Below are positions 44,254 to 55,167 of a stretch of DNA of 64,000 nt, one piece after another (within the stretch, counting starts at the first letter, position 1; each line of letters opens with the position of its first letter). This stretch comes from Magnetaquiglobus sp039908105 (GTDB taxonomy: Bacteria > Pseudomonadota > Magnetococcia > Magnetococcales > Magnetaquicoccaceae). The notes under the pieces are model-generated. The model did no database searches. It was not told where the DNA came from and saw only the letters and a program-made list of their open reading frames with translations. Where the stretch lies: positions 1 to 64,000 of the forward strand of contig JAMOBI010000031.1 in the NCBI GenBank assembly GCA_039908105.1, given 5' to 3'. Position numbers and translations under genes: made by a program.

Positions 44254-45618
44254 GGACAGCCTCGCGGAATTGATCGCCACGATCCTCGAAGTTCTTGAAC
44301 ATGTCAAAGGAGGCGCAGGCTGGCGAGAGCAGCACCGCCTGTCCGGGACGCGCCAGGGTTCTGGCCAGCCGCACCGCCTCCTGCATGCTTGCCGCCCGAT
44401 GCAGAGGCGGACCGTCGGCCAAGGCCCCCGCGATCGCATCGGCAGCCTCGCCGATTAAAATGGTTTGGGCCACCACCCGTCGGGCAACCGGGGCCAGGGC
44501 GGAAAAGTTCCCCTTTTTGTCACGTCCGCCAGCAATCAGAATCACACCGCCGCTTTGGGACGAGACCGGCGGGAACGATTGTAGCGACATCAGCGTGGCG
44601 CCAACGTTGGTTCCTTTGGAGTCATTGAAGTAGTCCACCCCGTTGAGGGTGCGCACCGGCTCCATGCGATGCGCCAATCCCGGAAAGGCGCTGAGTGTCG
44701 CGACGACGGTCTCTCGGGAGGCCCCCATGGCCAATGCCGCCGCCGCTGCTGCCGCCGCGTTGGCCTGATTGTGGATGCCGCGAATCCGGATCTGATCGAG
44801 CGGCAACAGCGGAATCGGGGAGTCCTGGCGATGATCGATCAGCCAGCCGTTATAAGCGTAGACGCCTCCGGGAACCGCCCGTTCCACCGAAAACGGGATC
44901 ACCTGCAACCCGGAAGCCTCGGCTTTGGCACGATCCTCACCCAACAGCGGATCATCCGCGTTGATGACCAGATGATCGCCTGGGAAGGAGTTGGCGAAAA
45001 TACGGCTTTTGGCCGCCCCATAGGCGCGAATGTCCGGATAGCGGTCCAGATGGTCCGGGGTGAGATTGAGATGGACGGCCACCTCGGCACGGAATTGGTC
45101 AATGCTCTCCAGCTGGAACGAGGAGAGTTCCAGCACATAGACCTGGTGGCCCTCGTCATAGAGATCCAAGGCCGGGGTTCCCAGGTTGCCGCCGGTGGCG
45201 GTGATCAGGCCCTGTTCTTGAAGCATCAGGCCGATCAGGGTGGTGACGGTCGACTTGCCGTTGGCCCCGGTGATGGCGGCAAAGCGGGCCTGAGGGGCGT
45301 TGGCGCGCACCTCGACGTGCAACCATTCAACATCGTTGATGACCGGGATGGCCGAATCGATCAGCCGTTGAATCTCCGGCAGGGCGCGCGGGACACCGGG
45401 AGAGAGCAGAATCGCGCCGCAAGTGGCCAGGATTTCGACCGGCAGGGGTGGTCCAGCCAAGGTGGTGACACCGGGCAGATCGGCCAGGGGTGCGAGGGGT
45501 TGAGGTTTGACATCCCAGGCGATGACCGACAGCCCTTGTGCAGCCAGAAAGCGGGCCGCAGCGACTCCGGAGCGGCCCAGACCGATGATGCCGATGGGTG
45601 AGGTGGCGCGCGGAGCCA

Positions 45619-45619
<1 letters not shown>
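44240..45619 (-). CDS. murD: UDP-N-acetylmuramoylalanine--D-glutamate ligase
   Basis: 459 residues. IGLGRSGVAAARFLA, ATP-binding ITGANGKSTVTTLIG, LNLTPDHLDRY and YFNDSKGTN. It adds D-Glu to UDP-MurNAc-L-Ala. Its ATG overlaps the mraY stop by one base. Confidence 0.95.
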
Positions 45620-46693
<1,074 letters not shown>

Positions 46694-46704
<11 letters not shown>

Positions 46705-48085
46705 GGTTTGACAGATCCTTGACTAAACGCTCCATGCGCATCCCGCGTGATCCCTTCACCAGGATCACATCCCCGGCATGAAGCAAAGCAGAGAGATTTT
46801 CCAGCCACTCGGCAGGGTCGTTCTTGTGGCGTGCGGTCACCCGAGGCGCACGGTGCAAGACCGCCTCGTGCAGGGCCACCATTTCCGAACCGGCGGTCAA
46901 CAGCAGATCGATCGGCAGGTTTGCGATCACCTCGGCCAGTTGCGCATGCAAGGATGCACTTTCCGCGCCCAACTCCAGCATGTCGCCCAAAATCGCCACC
47001 CGACGTGTAGCCGGGCGCGCCCCCAGAGAGGCGAGAGCGGCGGCCATGGAGCCGGGATTGGCATTGTAGGTGTCGTCCATCACCTTCCATCCATTGGGAC
47101 AGGCGAGCAGGGCACCCCGTCCGGCCAGGGGTTGGAACGTTGAGAGTGCCGCGCCGATCGCCTCGGGCGAGGCGCCGGCAGCCCGTGCCATGCCGGCTGC
47201 TGCCACGGCGTTGATCACCTGGTGGGGGCCGCACACCCCCAGATCAACGGCCACGCGCGCACTATCCGGCCAGACGATCCAGCCCTGTCGCACCCCATCT
47301 TCATCCGCTTCGGTGGGGGCTTCCTCCCAGCGCAGATCCGCCTCGTAGTCGGTCCCGAAGCTGACCAGCCGGCAGCGGGAGGCGCAATGCTCCAAAATCG
47401 GGCGTTGCGGTTCGTGGAAGGGGAGCATGCCGAGGCCATCAGCCGGCAGGGCGGCCAGGAGTTCCCCCTTGGCCTCTGCCACCTCGTGCAGGCCCGAGAA
47501 TGCCGCCATGTGGGCTGGTTGGATGTTGGTGACCACCCCGAGGGTCGGCTCGGCCAACCTGGCCAGATGGGCGATCTCACCGGTGGCGCTCATGCCCATT
47601 TCGATCACCGCCACGCGGCAGTTTTCCGGCATGGCCAGCAGCGTCAACGGTACGCCGATGTGGTTATTGAGGTTGCCGGTTGTGGCGTGCACGGGTGCGC
47701 ATTCGGTTCTGAGAGCGGCGGCGATCATCTCCTTGACCGTGGTTTTGCCCGAGGAACCGGTCACCCCGATCACCGTGGGGGCAACGTGACGACGCCAGGC
47801 TCTGCCCGCCTCCCCCAGGGCGGTGAGCACGTCGGACACGAGCAGCACCGGGACGGTTGGGGGGGGTGCGGGTTTGCGGCTGACCAGGAGCGCGGCACAC
47901 CCCTGATCGATGGCGGCGTTGATGAAATCATGACCATCGAAATTCGGGCCGGACAAGGCCGCGAACAGCTCACCGGGGCGCACCTTGCGGCTGTCGGTGG
48001 AGATGCCGGAGAGTTCCGGATCCCCGGACGGGGCACCGAACGGGTATTCGGCGTGGCAGGCGGTGCGGATGAAGGAGAGTTTCAT
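46694..48085 (-). CDS. murF: UDP-MurNAc-tripeptide--D-alanyl-D-alanine ligase
   Basis: 463 residues. ATP P-loop TGSSGKTTVKEMI, TGNLNNHIGVPLTLL and DDTYNANPGSM. It attaches the dipeptide made by Ddl. The start overlaps the murE stop by four bases. Confidence 0.95.
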
Positions 48086-49575
48086 GAAGTGGTGAGTCCT
48101 TGAAATCCCATGGCTGTCAGATGATCCCGTACCACCTGGGCATCATCGAACGGCACCGGACCATCGGCCAGAATCTGTTGGGTCTCATGCCCCTTGCCGG
48201 CAATCAACACCACATCGCCGGCTCGCGCCCGCTCGATGGCCAGCGCGATCGCCTCGGCACGTCCCGGTATTTCGATGGTGCGATCCAATGCCGCGTGCAT
48301 GCCGGCGCGGATGGCGGCACGAATCGCATCCGGATCTTCGGAGCGCGGGTTGTCGTCGGTCAGAATCGTGAAACTGGCCAGTCGCGCGGCGATTTCGCCC
48401 ATCAGCGGACGCTTGCCCGCGTCGCGATCGCCGCCACAGCCGAACACCAGGATGCGACGGGATGCCTGAGAGATCTCGGCCACTGTGGTCAACAGCCGCT
48501 CCAAGGCATCGGGCGTATGGGCGAAGTCGATCAAAATGGTAAAGGGCTGGCCTTGGCGGATCGTCTCCATGCGACCCTTCACCGCCCGGAAGGCTTCCAG
48601 ACCCGCGTCAATGGCGCGCGACTCGATGCCGATACTTCGGCAGAGCCCGGCTGCAGTCAGGGCATTGGCCACATGAAACCGTCCCGAGGTTTGCAAGCGG
48701 ATCGGGTGGCGTTCTTGCAGGGTGACCCACTGGAAATGGGTGGTCAACCACTCCAGCCGGATCTCCTCGGCCTTGAGTTCCGCCCCCGGATGACCGGCCT
48801 GTGAAAAACCGGTGACCGGAATACCGAGCCTGCGGCAGCCATCGGCCAGCTCTTCTCCTTTCGGGTCATCCAGATTGATGATCGCCGCACCCGGATGCGG
48901 GGTGTCGAGAAACAGTCGTCGTTTGGCCTGCCAATAGGCATCCATGGTGCCGTGATAATCCAGATGATCGCGGCTTAAGTTGGTGAAGGCCGCAGCCTGC
49001 CAATGGATACCCGCAGTGCGTTGCTGATCGAGTGCGTGCGAGGAGACCTCGGCGATGACCGCCTGACAGCCGGCCCGGCGCATTGCGGCGAGTGTGGCCT
49101 GCAGGGTGATGGGATCCGGTGTGGTCAGCGCGGCGTGCTGGCCACCGCCGGGGAAACGGGTTCCGGTGGTGCCGATCACCCCGGTCGGGATGTCGGCGGC
49201 CTGCAGAATCGCCTCGACCATTGCGGCGACACTGGTCTTGCCGTTGGAACCGGTCACCGCGAGCATGCGCATGCCATCAGCCGGATGGCCGTTAAAGGCG
49301 GCTGCCAGATGCGCCAATGCCAGGCGCGGCTCCGGATGGATAAAGGAGGGGAAGGAGAGGGGTCGGCTGCCATCGTGCAGGAGCGCCGCAGCACCCGCAG
49401 CGATGGCCGCATCGATGAACCGTCTGCCGTCCACGCGACTGCCCGGCAGGGCGGCAAAGAGCGTACCGGGGGTCACCTGGCGCGAGTCGGTGCCAAGGGT
49501 GGTGATTTCCACATCCTCGCCCAAACAGACCAACCCGGTCAGGCGGGTCTCATGCAGCAGTTCCGAGCATCTCAT
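48082..49575 (-). CDS. murE: UDP-MurNAc-dipeptide--meso-diaminopimelate ligase
   Basis: 497 residues. P-loop TGSNGKTSVAAMV, TTPDPITLQ and the DNPRSEDP motif that recognises meso-diaminopimelate, indicating a meso-DAP peptidoglycan. The start overlaps the ftsI stop by four bases. Confidence 0.95.
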   Translation of the reverse strand: MRCSELLHETRLTGLVCLGEDVEITTLGTDSRQVTPGTLFAALPGSRVDGRRFIDAAIAAGAAALLHDGSRPLSFPSFIHPEPRLALAHLAAAFNGHPADGMRMLAVTGSNGKTSVAAMVEAILQAADIPTGVIGTTGTRFPGGGQHAALTTPDPITLQATLAAMRRAGCQAVIAEVSSHALDQQRTAGIHWQAAAFTNLSRDHLDYHGTMDAYWQAKRRLFLDTPHPGAAIINLDDPKGEELADGCRRLGIPVTGFSQAGHPGAELKAEEIRLEWLTTHFQWVTLQERHPIRLQTSGRFHVANALTAAGLCRSIGIESRAIDAGLEAFRAVKGRMETIRQGQPFTILIDFAHTPDALERLLTTVAEISQASRRILVFGCGGDRDAGKRPLMGEIAARLASFTILTDDNPRSEDPDAIRAAIRAGMHAALDRTIEIPGRAEAIALAIERARAGDVVLIAGKGHETQQILADGPVPFDDAQVVRDHLTAMGFQGLTTS

Positions 49576-51713
49576 TCGAGCACCAGTCGCATCTCGCCAT
49601 CCTCTCCGACAATCTCTTGGACCACCCGGCCCGATCCCGAGAATTTCGGGATGATCCCCTGCTCCTTGGCCTTCTCCAGCGCATCGGCCAACGAGAGTCC
49701 CTTGAACGATTTCTTCTCGGCACTGCTCTCCTCATCCGGCGGGGTGGGTTGGGAGTGGGCAGGTTTGGAACCGGGTGGTGCCGGCATGGGCATGGGTTTG
49801 ACCTCGTCTCGGAACGGTGGCAGTTTCAGCTCCACCGGGGTGGTCGGCAGCACGGCGAGCAGCGGCAGGATCTCTTCGGCGATTTCGCGAAACACCGGAG
49901 CGGCAGCCAGTCCGCCATAATAGAGTTTGGTATCCGGTTCGTCGATGCCAACGAAGATGACGATTTTCGGATCCTCTGCCGGAATCATGCCGACGAACGA
50001 GGCGAAGTAGCTGCCTCCCATGTACCCCTGCCGTCCGGAGGCCTTGCGGGCCGTGCCGGTTTTGCCGCCGACGGTGTAACCCGCGACCTTGGCTTGAGCC
50101 GCCGTTCCCTCGCTGGAGACCACGGTGGTGAGAATACGGCGCAGGGTGGCCGAGGTCTGTTCCGAGAGCACCCGTTTGGGTTCGGGGCGTTGGATCGAGG
50201 TCTGTTGGTTGTCAATGATCCGTCCGGCCACCAGATGCGGCGGACGCATCAGTCCGCCGTTGACCGCAGCGCTCGCGGCGGTGGTGATCTGCAGGGGGGT
50301 GGCCAGCACGCCGTAGCCGTAGGAGCGGTTGGCCTGACCGACGAAGCGGTAGTGGGTGATGTCGGCCAAAGAGCCGGAAGATTCGTTGGTTTGCTCAATG
50401 CCGGTGGGGCGCGAGAAACCGAAATTGAGGATGTACTGTTCCAATACGTCGTGTTTCATCATCAGGCCGATCTTGGCTGCACCGACGTTGGAGCTTTTCT
50501 GGATGATCTGGCTCACGGTCAGGCTCTGGGGGCCGACGTGAAAGTCGCGGATGGTGCGATCGCCGATGGTGAAACGTCCCCCCTCGATGTTGATGACGCT
50601 GTTCTCCTTGACCAGTCCCAGATCAAGTGCTGCACCGATGGTGAAGATCTTGAAGGTTGATCCCGGCTCGTAGGCATCGAGGATCGCCCGGTTGCGGCGC
50701 GTGTCCGAGTGGCTCTCCAAAAGATTGTTCGGGTTGAAGGCCGGTTGGTTGACCATGGCCAGGATGTCGCCGGTTTTTGGATCCATGATCACCACCGAGC
50801 CGGCCTTGGCCTTGCTGCGGGTGACCCCACGCAACAGCGCCCGATAGGCGATGTACTGCACCGTCGAGTCGATGGTCAAAACGATGTCCTGGCCGGGTTT
50901 GGCGTCGTTGAGGTTTTTGACGCTCGGCATCACCCGTCCCATGCGATCCTGGGTGATGATGCGGGCACCGGTTTGTCCCTGGAGATCCTTCTGGAACACC
51001 TTTTCCAAACCTTCGGCACCCATACCATCGAAACCGACGAAGCCCAAAATGTGGCCGGTGATCTCGCCCAGGGTGTAGTAGCGCTGCATGTTGGGGATGA
51101 AGAACAGCGCCGGATTGTTCAGTTGCTGCACCTTGTGAATGACCGTCGGCGGCAGTTTGCGGGCGATGATCGGGTAGGAGCCGACTTTGGCCCGTTTGAG
51201 TTTGGAGCGCAGATAATAGCGCTCCATGCCGATGATCGGGGCCAGTTGATCGGCCAGTTGCTGGCGATCCGGTACCTGGTCGATATCCACCGAGAGCGAA
51301 CGCACTGGCAGGCTGATCGCCAGAGTGTGGCCGCGGCGGTCCAGGAAACGTCCGCGATGACCCTGTGCCGTGATTTTTTTCTGATATTGCCGCAGGGCAC
51401 GGCGGTGGAGATCCTCCCCCTGCACCACGGTCAGATCCACGGCGCGTGCGGCCAGGAGCGTGAAGGCGAGCAGAAAGCAGCTCAACAAAAATTTAAGCCG
51501 CATGCCGACATTCACCGTATCGGGCGGGCGGGAGCCGGGTCGGGGTTTCAATCGTTCCGGAGTGAGGGGAGGGGAGGGCAGGGGAGTCGAGGCGGTCGAC
51601 GCTGTGCTTTGAGCGGAACGGGCCCGTTTGCGGATTCTGGGAAATTTGCTCCCCAGATTGCGCGACATGGCGATGAGCTGCGCCAGCCGGTTGACATTTC
51701 GGTTGGTGCTCAC
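49572..51713 (-). CDS. ftsI: Septal transpeptidase FtsI (PBP3) with PASTA-like tail
   Basis: 713 residues, longer than E. coli FtsI. A Lys/Arg/Pro-rich cytoplasmic N-terminus of about 70 residues, a membrane helix (LKFLLSCFLLAFTLLAA), a dimerisation domain, then the transpeptidase with catalytic Ser in GSTFKIFT, SSN motif SSNVGAAK and KTG motif GGKTGTARK. The C-terminal ~60 residues (FKGLSLADALEKAKEQGI) look like a PASTA domain after a Pro-rich linker. GTG start overlaps the ftsL stop. Confidence 0.94.
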   Translation of the reverse strand: MSTNRNVNRLAQLIAMSRNLGSKFPRIRKRARSAQSTASTASTPLPSPPLTPERLKPRPGSRPPDTVNVGMRLKFLLSCFLLAFTLLAARAVDLTVVQGEDLHRRALRQYQKKITAQGHRGRFLDRRGHTLAISLPVRSLSVDIDQVPDRQQLADQLAPIIGMERYYLRSKLKRAKVGSYPIIARKLPPTVIHKVQQLNNPALFFIPNMQRYYTLGEITGHILGFVGFDGMGAEGLEKVFQKDLQGQTGARIITQDRMGRVMPSVKNLNDAKPGQDIVLTIDSTVQYIAYRALLRGVTRSKAKAGSVVIMDPKTGDILAMVNQPAFNPNNLLESHSDTRRNRAILDAYEPGSTFKIFTIGAALDLGLVKENSVINIEGGRFTIGDRTIRDFHVGPQSLTVSQIIQKSSNVGAAKIGLMMKHDVLEQYILNFGFSRPTGIEQTNESSGSLADITHYRFVGQANRSYGYGVLATPLQITTAASAAVNGGLMRPPHLVAGRIIDNQQTSIQRPEPKRVLSEQTSATLRRILTTVVSSEGTAAQAKVAGYTVGGKTGTARKASGRQGYMGGSYFASFVGMIPAEDPKIVIFVGIDEPDTKLYYGGLAAAPVFREIAEEILPLLAVLPTTPVELKLPPFRDEVKPMPMPAPPGSKPAHSQPTPPDEESSAEKKSFKGLSLADALEKAKEQGIIPKFSGSGRVVQEIVGEDGEMRLVLE

Positions 51714-51979
51714 TCGGGGGCCTCACGCCACTGATCGGGTCGCATTGGACGCATGCCCAGATCCTTTTTCGCCCGACGTTCGATGGTGTTCAGATCGGTT
51801 CGTGCGACCCACTCGATGCGTAATGCCTGCTCCTGATCCTGGAGTTGAACCCGTTTCTTGTGCAGTCCTTCCAGTTCACGATGGGCTTCGAGCATCCACA
51901 TGCGTGAGGCGATGGTGATGGCGGCGGTGATCACCAGCAGAATGGTCAGCAACGTGTGCAGCAGCCAGGGGGATCTCAT
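51710..51979 (-). CDS. ftsL: Cell division protein FtsL
   Basis: 89 residues: short N-terminus, one membrane helix (LLHTLLTILLVITAAITIAS), then a coiled-coil (HRELEGLHKKRVQLQDQEQ) and a conserved TIERRAKKDLGM end. It bridges FtsQ/FtsB and FtsW/FtsI. ATG overlaps the rsmH stop (ATGA). Confidence 0.9.
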   Translation of the reverse strand: MRSPWLLHTLLTILLVITAAITIASRMWMLEAHRELEGLHKKRVQLQDQEQALRIEWVARTDLNTIERRAKKDLGMRPMRPDQWREAPE

Positions 51980-53004
51980 GCGGCGCACTCTCCGGTCGCC
52001 GGAGGCTGCGCAAGCAGCTCCCCGAGACGCTCGATAACGCGCAGTTTGGCACTGCGGGCGCGCGGATTCCGGGCGATCTCCGCCTCACCTGGGGTGATGG
52101 GACGCTTAAAGGGGAGGCGAAAACGCGGGATGAACGGTGACATCCGCATAGGCAACAGGGCCGCCGGACCCGTGGGGGCGGGAGGGGGCAGGGCTGCGGC
52201 ACGAAAGGTCTGCTTGACGATCCGGTCTTCGAGTGAGTGAAAGCTGATCACCGCCACACGACCGTTTGGTGCCAGCGCATCGAGTGCGGCCTGCAGACCC
52301 GATTGGAGTTCATCGAGTTCGTGATTGACCGCGATGCGCAGCGCCTGAAAGATGCGCGTGGCCGGATGAATCGGCCCGGAGTGGGGCAGGGTCGCTTCCA
52401 GGAAGGTTGCCAACTGCACGGTTGAGTTGAACGGCTGTTGCGCCCGTTTGGCGACAATGGCACGCGCCGCCCGGCGGGAGTGGCGTTCTTCGCCGAACTT
52501 AAAGAAGAGATCGGCCAAGGCCTCGGCACTCAACTGATTCACCAGATCGGAGGCCGTCGGGGTGTCGCTCGAAGGGTCCATACGCATATCCAGCGGTCCA
52601 TCCAATCGGAAGGAGAAACCTCGTTGCCCCACATCCAGCTGCCGCGAGGAGACCCCGATGTCGAAAAGTACACCGTCGACCCGCCCGTCAAGCGCTTGAG
52701 CCGCCAGATGGGTCGCAAGCCTGCCAAACGGGGTGTGAATCATCTCCAGACGATCCGGCAGGTCGGCGGCCATCTCCAGGCCCCGCTTCAGTGCCTCCGG
52801 ATCCCGGTCCAGCGCGATCACCCGTCCACCGGGCGCCGATGCTCTCAAAAGCGCGCGCGTATGGCCTCCCGAGCCAAAGGTGGCATCGATGTAGAGACCA
52901 CCCGGACGCGGTGCGAGCACCTCCAGGATCTCGTCGGGCATGACGCTCTGATGGCCACCGGAGTTGACTCCGGTCCCATGGTCGCTGTCGATGGCCTTTT
53001 GCAA
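51976..53004 (-). CDS. rsmH: 16S rRNA m4C1402 methyltransferase RsmH
   Basis: 342 residues. SAM motif YIDATFGSGGHTRALL and the C-terminal VISFHSLEDRIVKQTFR typical of RsmH/MraW. TTG start at 53004 follows AGGAAGGA; no better in-frame start was found upstream. First gene of the dcw cluster; mraZ, which usually precedes it, is absent. Confidence 0.94.
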   Translation of the reverse strand: MQKAIDSDHGTGVNSGGHQSVMPDEILEVLAPRPGGLYIDATFGSGGHTRALLRASAPGGRVIALDRDPEALKRGLEMAADLPDRLEMIHTPFGRLATHLAAQALDGRVDGVLFDIGVSSRQLDVGQRGFSFRLDGPLDMRMDPSSDTPTASDLVNQLSAEALADLFFKFGEERHSRRAARAIVAKRAQQPFNSTVQLATFLEATLPHSGPIHPATRIFQALRIAVNHELDELQSGLQAALDALAPNGRVAVISFHSLEDRIVKQTFRAAALPPPAPTGPAALLPMRMSPFIPRFRLPFKRPITPGEAEIARNPRARSAKLRVIERLGELLAQPPATGECAA

Positions 53005-53229
53005 CCCGGTCCATCCTTCCTGGTTGTCTTAGGGTTAAAAATGATGCATGGCCTGGTTGGTCGATTCGTCGATCCACATGCGCCCAAGCAAACAGCGCCG
53101 TGTCTGGCGGAGTGCTTTGTAGTCGATCAATTAACGCACCTAAAGATTATAGATTCCGAATCCCGAACCGGTCAAGACGGGCTAAAGAGGGGGGGTGTGA
53201 AATCCAGCGAAATCTTTGCAGAATGCAAT

Positions 53230-53320
53230 AAACCGCACCCGGCTTGGAATGTGCAGCTTACTGGTGAAAAAAAAGAGAGGGTCTGGGAGATGAATTTCCC
53301 AGACCCTCTCTTTTTTTCAC
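53230..53320 (-). repeat. Structured dispersed element, copy 8 (minimal, one perfect hairpin)
   Basis: Outer terminus aaaccgcacccggcttgg, then a perfect hairpin with 17-bp arms (aaagagagggtctggga and its complement) around gatgaatt, then tttttttcac. The variable and gcatttttcgc hairpins are absent. It directly abuts copy 9. Confidence 0.85.
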
Positions 53321-53321
53321 T

Positions 53322-53544
53322 AAACCGCACCCATTTTGGGATGCGTAGTTTTTCGCAAGGCTGCGTGCAAGATGCGGGGGTCGTTTCCAAAAAGCGGAAA
53401 CGACCCCCGCCAAGGCGGCGCGCGGCGCATTTTTCTAGAAAAGGCGCTGCTAAAGGCAAAGGCAAAACCCTGGGAGATGAATCTCCCAGACCCTCTCTTT
53501 TTTTTACCAAGTAAAAACTACACATTCCGAGCTGGGTGCGGTTT
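53322..53544 (+). repeat. Structured dispersed element, copy 9 (full length)
   Basis: Forward copy. Termini aaaccgcacccattttgggatg and gagctgggtgcggttt. Variable hairpin perfect with arms gcgggggtcgtttcc (53374-53388) and ggaaacgacccccgc (53396-53410). The gcatttttcgc hairpin is degraded (gcatttttctagaaaaggc), while the ctgggaga hairpin is intact. Confidence 0.9.
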
Positions 53545-53580
53545 AACAAAAACTGCACATCTTAAGCTGGGTGCGGTTTA
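53545..53580 (+). repeat. Solo terminal repeat of the structured element
   Basis: aacaaaaactgcacatcttaa followed by gctgggtgcggttta, an isolated right end next to copy 9. It abuts the 3' side of rnpB. Confidence 0.7.
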
Positions 53581-53607
53581 AAGCGAAAGTTGCATGGTAA
53601 AATTGAG

Positions 53608-54034
<427 letters not shown>

Positions 54035-54397
54035 AATCCGCATCGATCACCGAAACTCTTAATTTTGCCAGCCTTCATGGTGAGTTGTCAAGGAGGTGCT
54101 GATTGTACGTTCGGATGGTGCTGAGTGGAGAGGTGAGAGCAGGGAATGGGGTGTTGATGATGGCGACAGGAAAAAGGCCATGCCGTCGATCTCATGAATT
54201 TAAAGAAAAGGTGCCACCACACGCTGCCAGAGTGGGGAGGGAGAAGTACCACCGTGACTGCTGCGCGGGGAAATGAGAGGCTCAGGCAACAATGACGCGA
54301 CCCGTTTCAACCGGCATGCATGGCCAGTGGATGCGCCGTTTGCTGCCGGAACAGGTTCCATGCGAACCGCTGGCGTGTCCCATGAACGTTTTGGATG
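54035..54397. other. Intergenic region upstream of rnpB
   Basis: About 360 bases with no convincing gene. It should contain the rnpB promoter. No repeat of the dispersed family is seen here. Confidence 0.5.
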
Positions 54398-54428
54398 CCC
54401 CAGGGGAGGGTGAGACCCTCCCCTGGCG
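54398..54428 (-). other. Hairpin directly after the candidate sulfur-globule gene
   Basis: ccaggggagggt pairs perfectly with accctcccctgg across a three-base loop. It is five bases after the minus-strand stop. There is no T-tract on the distal side, so it may stabilise the mRNA 3' end or be a weak terminator. Confidence 0.6.
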
Positions 54429-54433
54429 AAAAA

Positions 54434-54883
54434 TCACTTCTTCTCTTCCTTGGCTGCCGGAGCGGCGGCGGCAGGAGCCTGGCCCCAACCCGGACCATAG
54501 CCCCAACCCGGATGACCCCAACCCGGATGACCCCAGCCCGGACCACCCCAACCCGGACCATAGCCATAACCCGGATGCCAGCCGTTGTTCCAGCCGTTGT
54601 TCCAGCCGTTGTTCCAGCCGTTGTCCCAGTTGTTGTTCCAGTTGTTGTTGCCGGAACCGGCGACATCGCCGCCCATGTTGAAGCCGAAGTTGCCTGAGCC
54701 GCGACCACTGCCGTTGTTGGCCCAGTTGTTGCCCCAGTTGTTATTCCAGTTGTCGTTCCAGTTGTTGTAGTTGTTGCCCCACCCCGGACCATTGCCCCAC
54801 CAGGCGGCAGCATCACCGGCGGAGAGCATGGCCGCACCACCCAGCAGGGTCGCCAGGGCCATCATGCGCAAACCTTTTTTCAT
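54434..54883 (-). CDS. Secreted Gly/Asn/Trp-rich protein, candidate sulfur-globule envelope protein
   Basis: 149 residues. A Sec signal peptide (MKKGLRMMALATLLGGAAML...AAA) precedes a mature chain built of NNW, NGW, GWG and PGWG/GYGYGP units: Asn/Trp first (NDNWNNNWGNNW), then tandem NNGW and HPGWG. A final AAPAAKEEKK tail. Small exported proteins rich in Gly, Asn and aromatics coat periplasmic sulfur globules in sulfur oxidisers, and dsrABL are in this window, which supports the idea. A structural or adhesive protein is the alternative. ATG at 54883 has a strong GAGGAGGAA site. Confidence 0.65.
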   Translation of the reverse strand: MKKGLRMMALATLLGGAAMLSAGDAAAWWGNGPGWGNNYNNWNDNWNNNWGNNWANNGSGRGSGNFGFNMGGDVAGSGNNNWNNNWDNGWNNGWNNGWNNGWHPGYGYGPGWGGPGWGHPGWGHPGWGYGPGWGQAPAAAAPAAKEEKK

Positions 54884-55167
54884 TGTAAATTCCTCCTCAT
54901 GGTCAATTCTTGCGAGATGTACTTGATCACGTACCAACCAACGATTGCTAGCGGGCATTGGTCACTCTCCCCATGACGACTTGTTTGATTCCCGCATCAT
55001 GAATTATTAAACCCGATCCGATTGGACGTGTAAATTAAAAAAATTTCTTCATCGACACCCCTTGACGCGGGAACTTGGATCGACCTGAAAATATCAAAAA
55101 AGCAGTTACCTTTCTATAAGTTATATTTGTGGATATCACGACCTTCTGACCGGAGTTTCTCAACGTT

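Noticed and set aside
54292..54681. Plus-strand frame with Pro/Asp/Asn repeats opposite the sulfur-globule candidate
   Set aside because: It mirrors the repetitive coding sequence of the minus-strand gene, which has the signal peptide and strong ribosome site.
54960..55100. FNR box upstream of nosR
   Set aside because: The ttgatt...atca string has the wrong spacing for the FNR consensus and no other good match was found.
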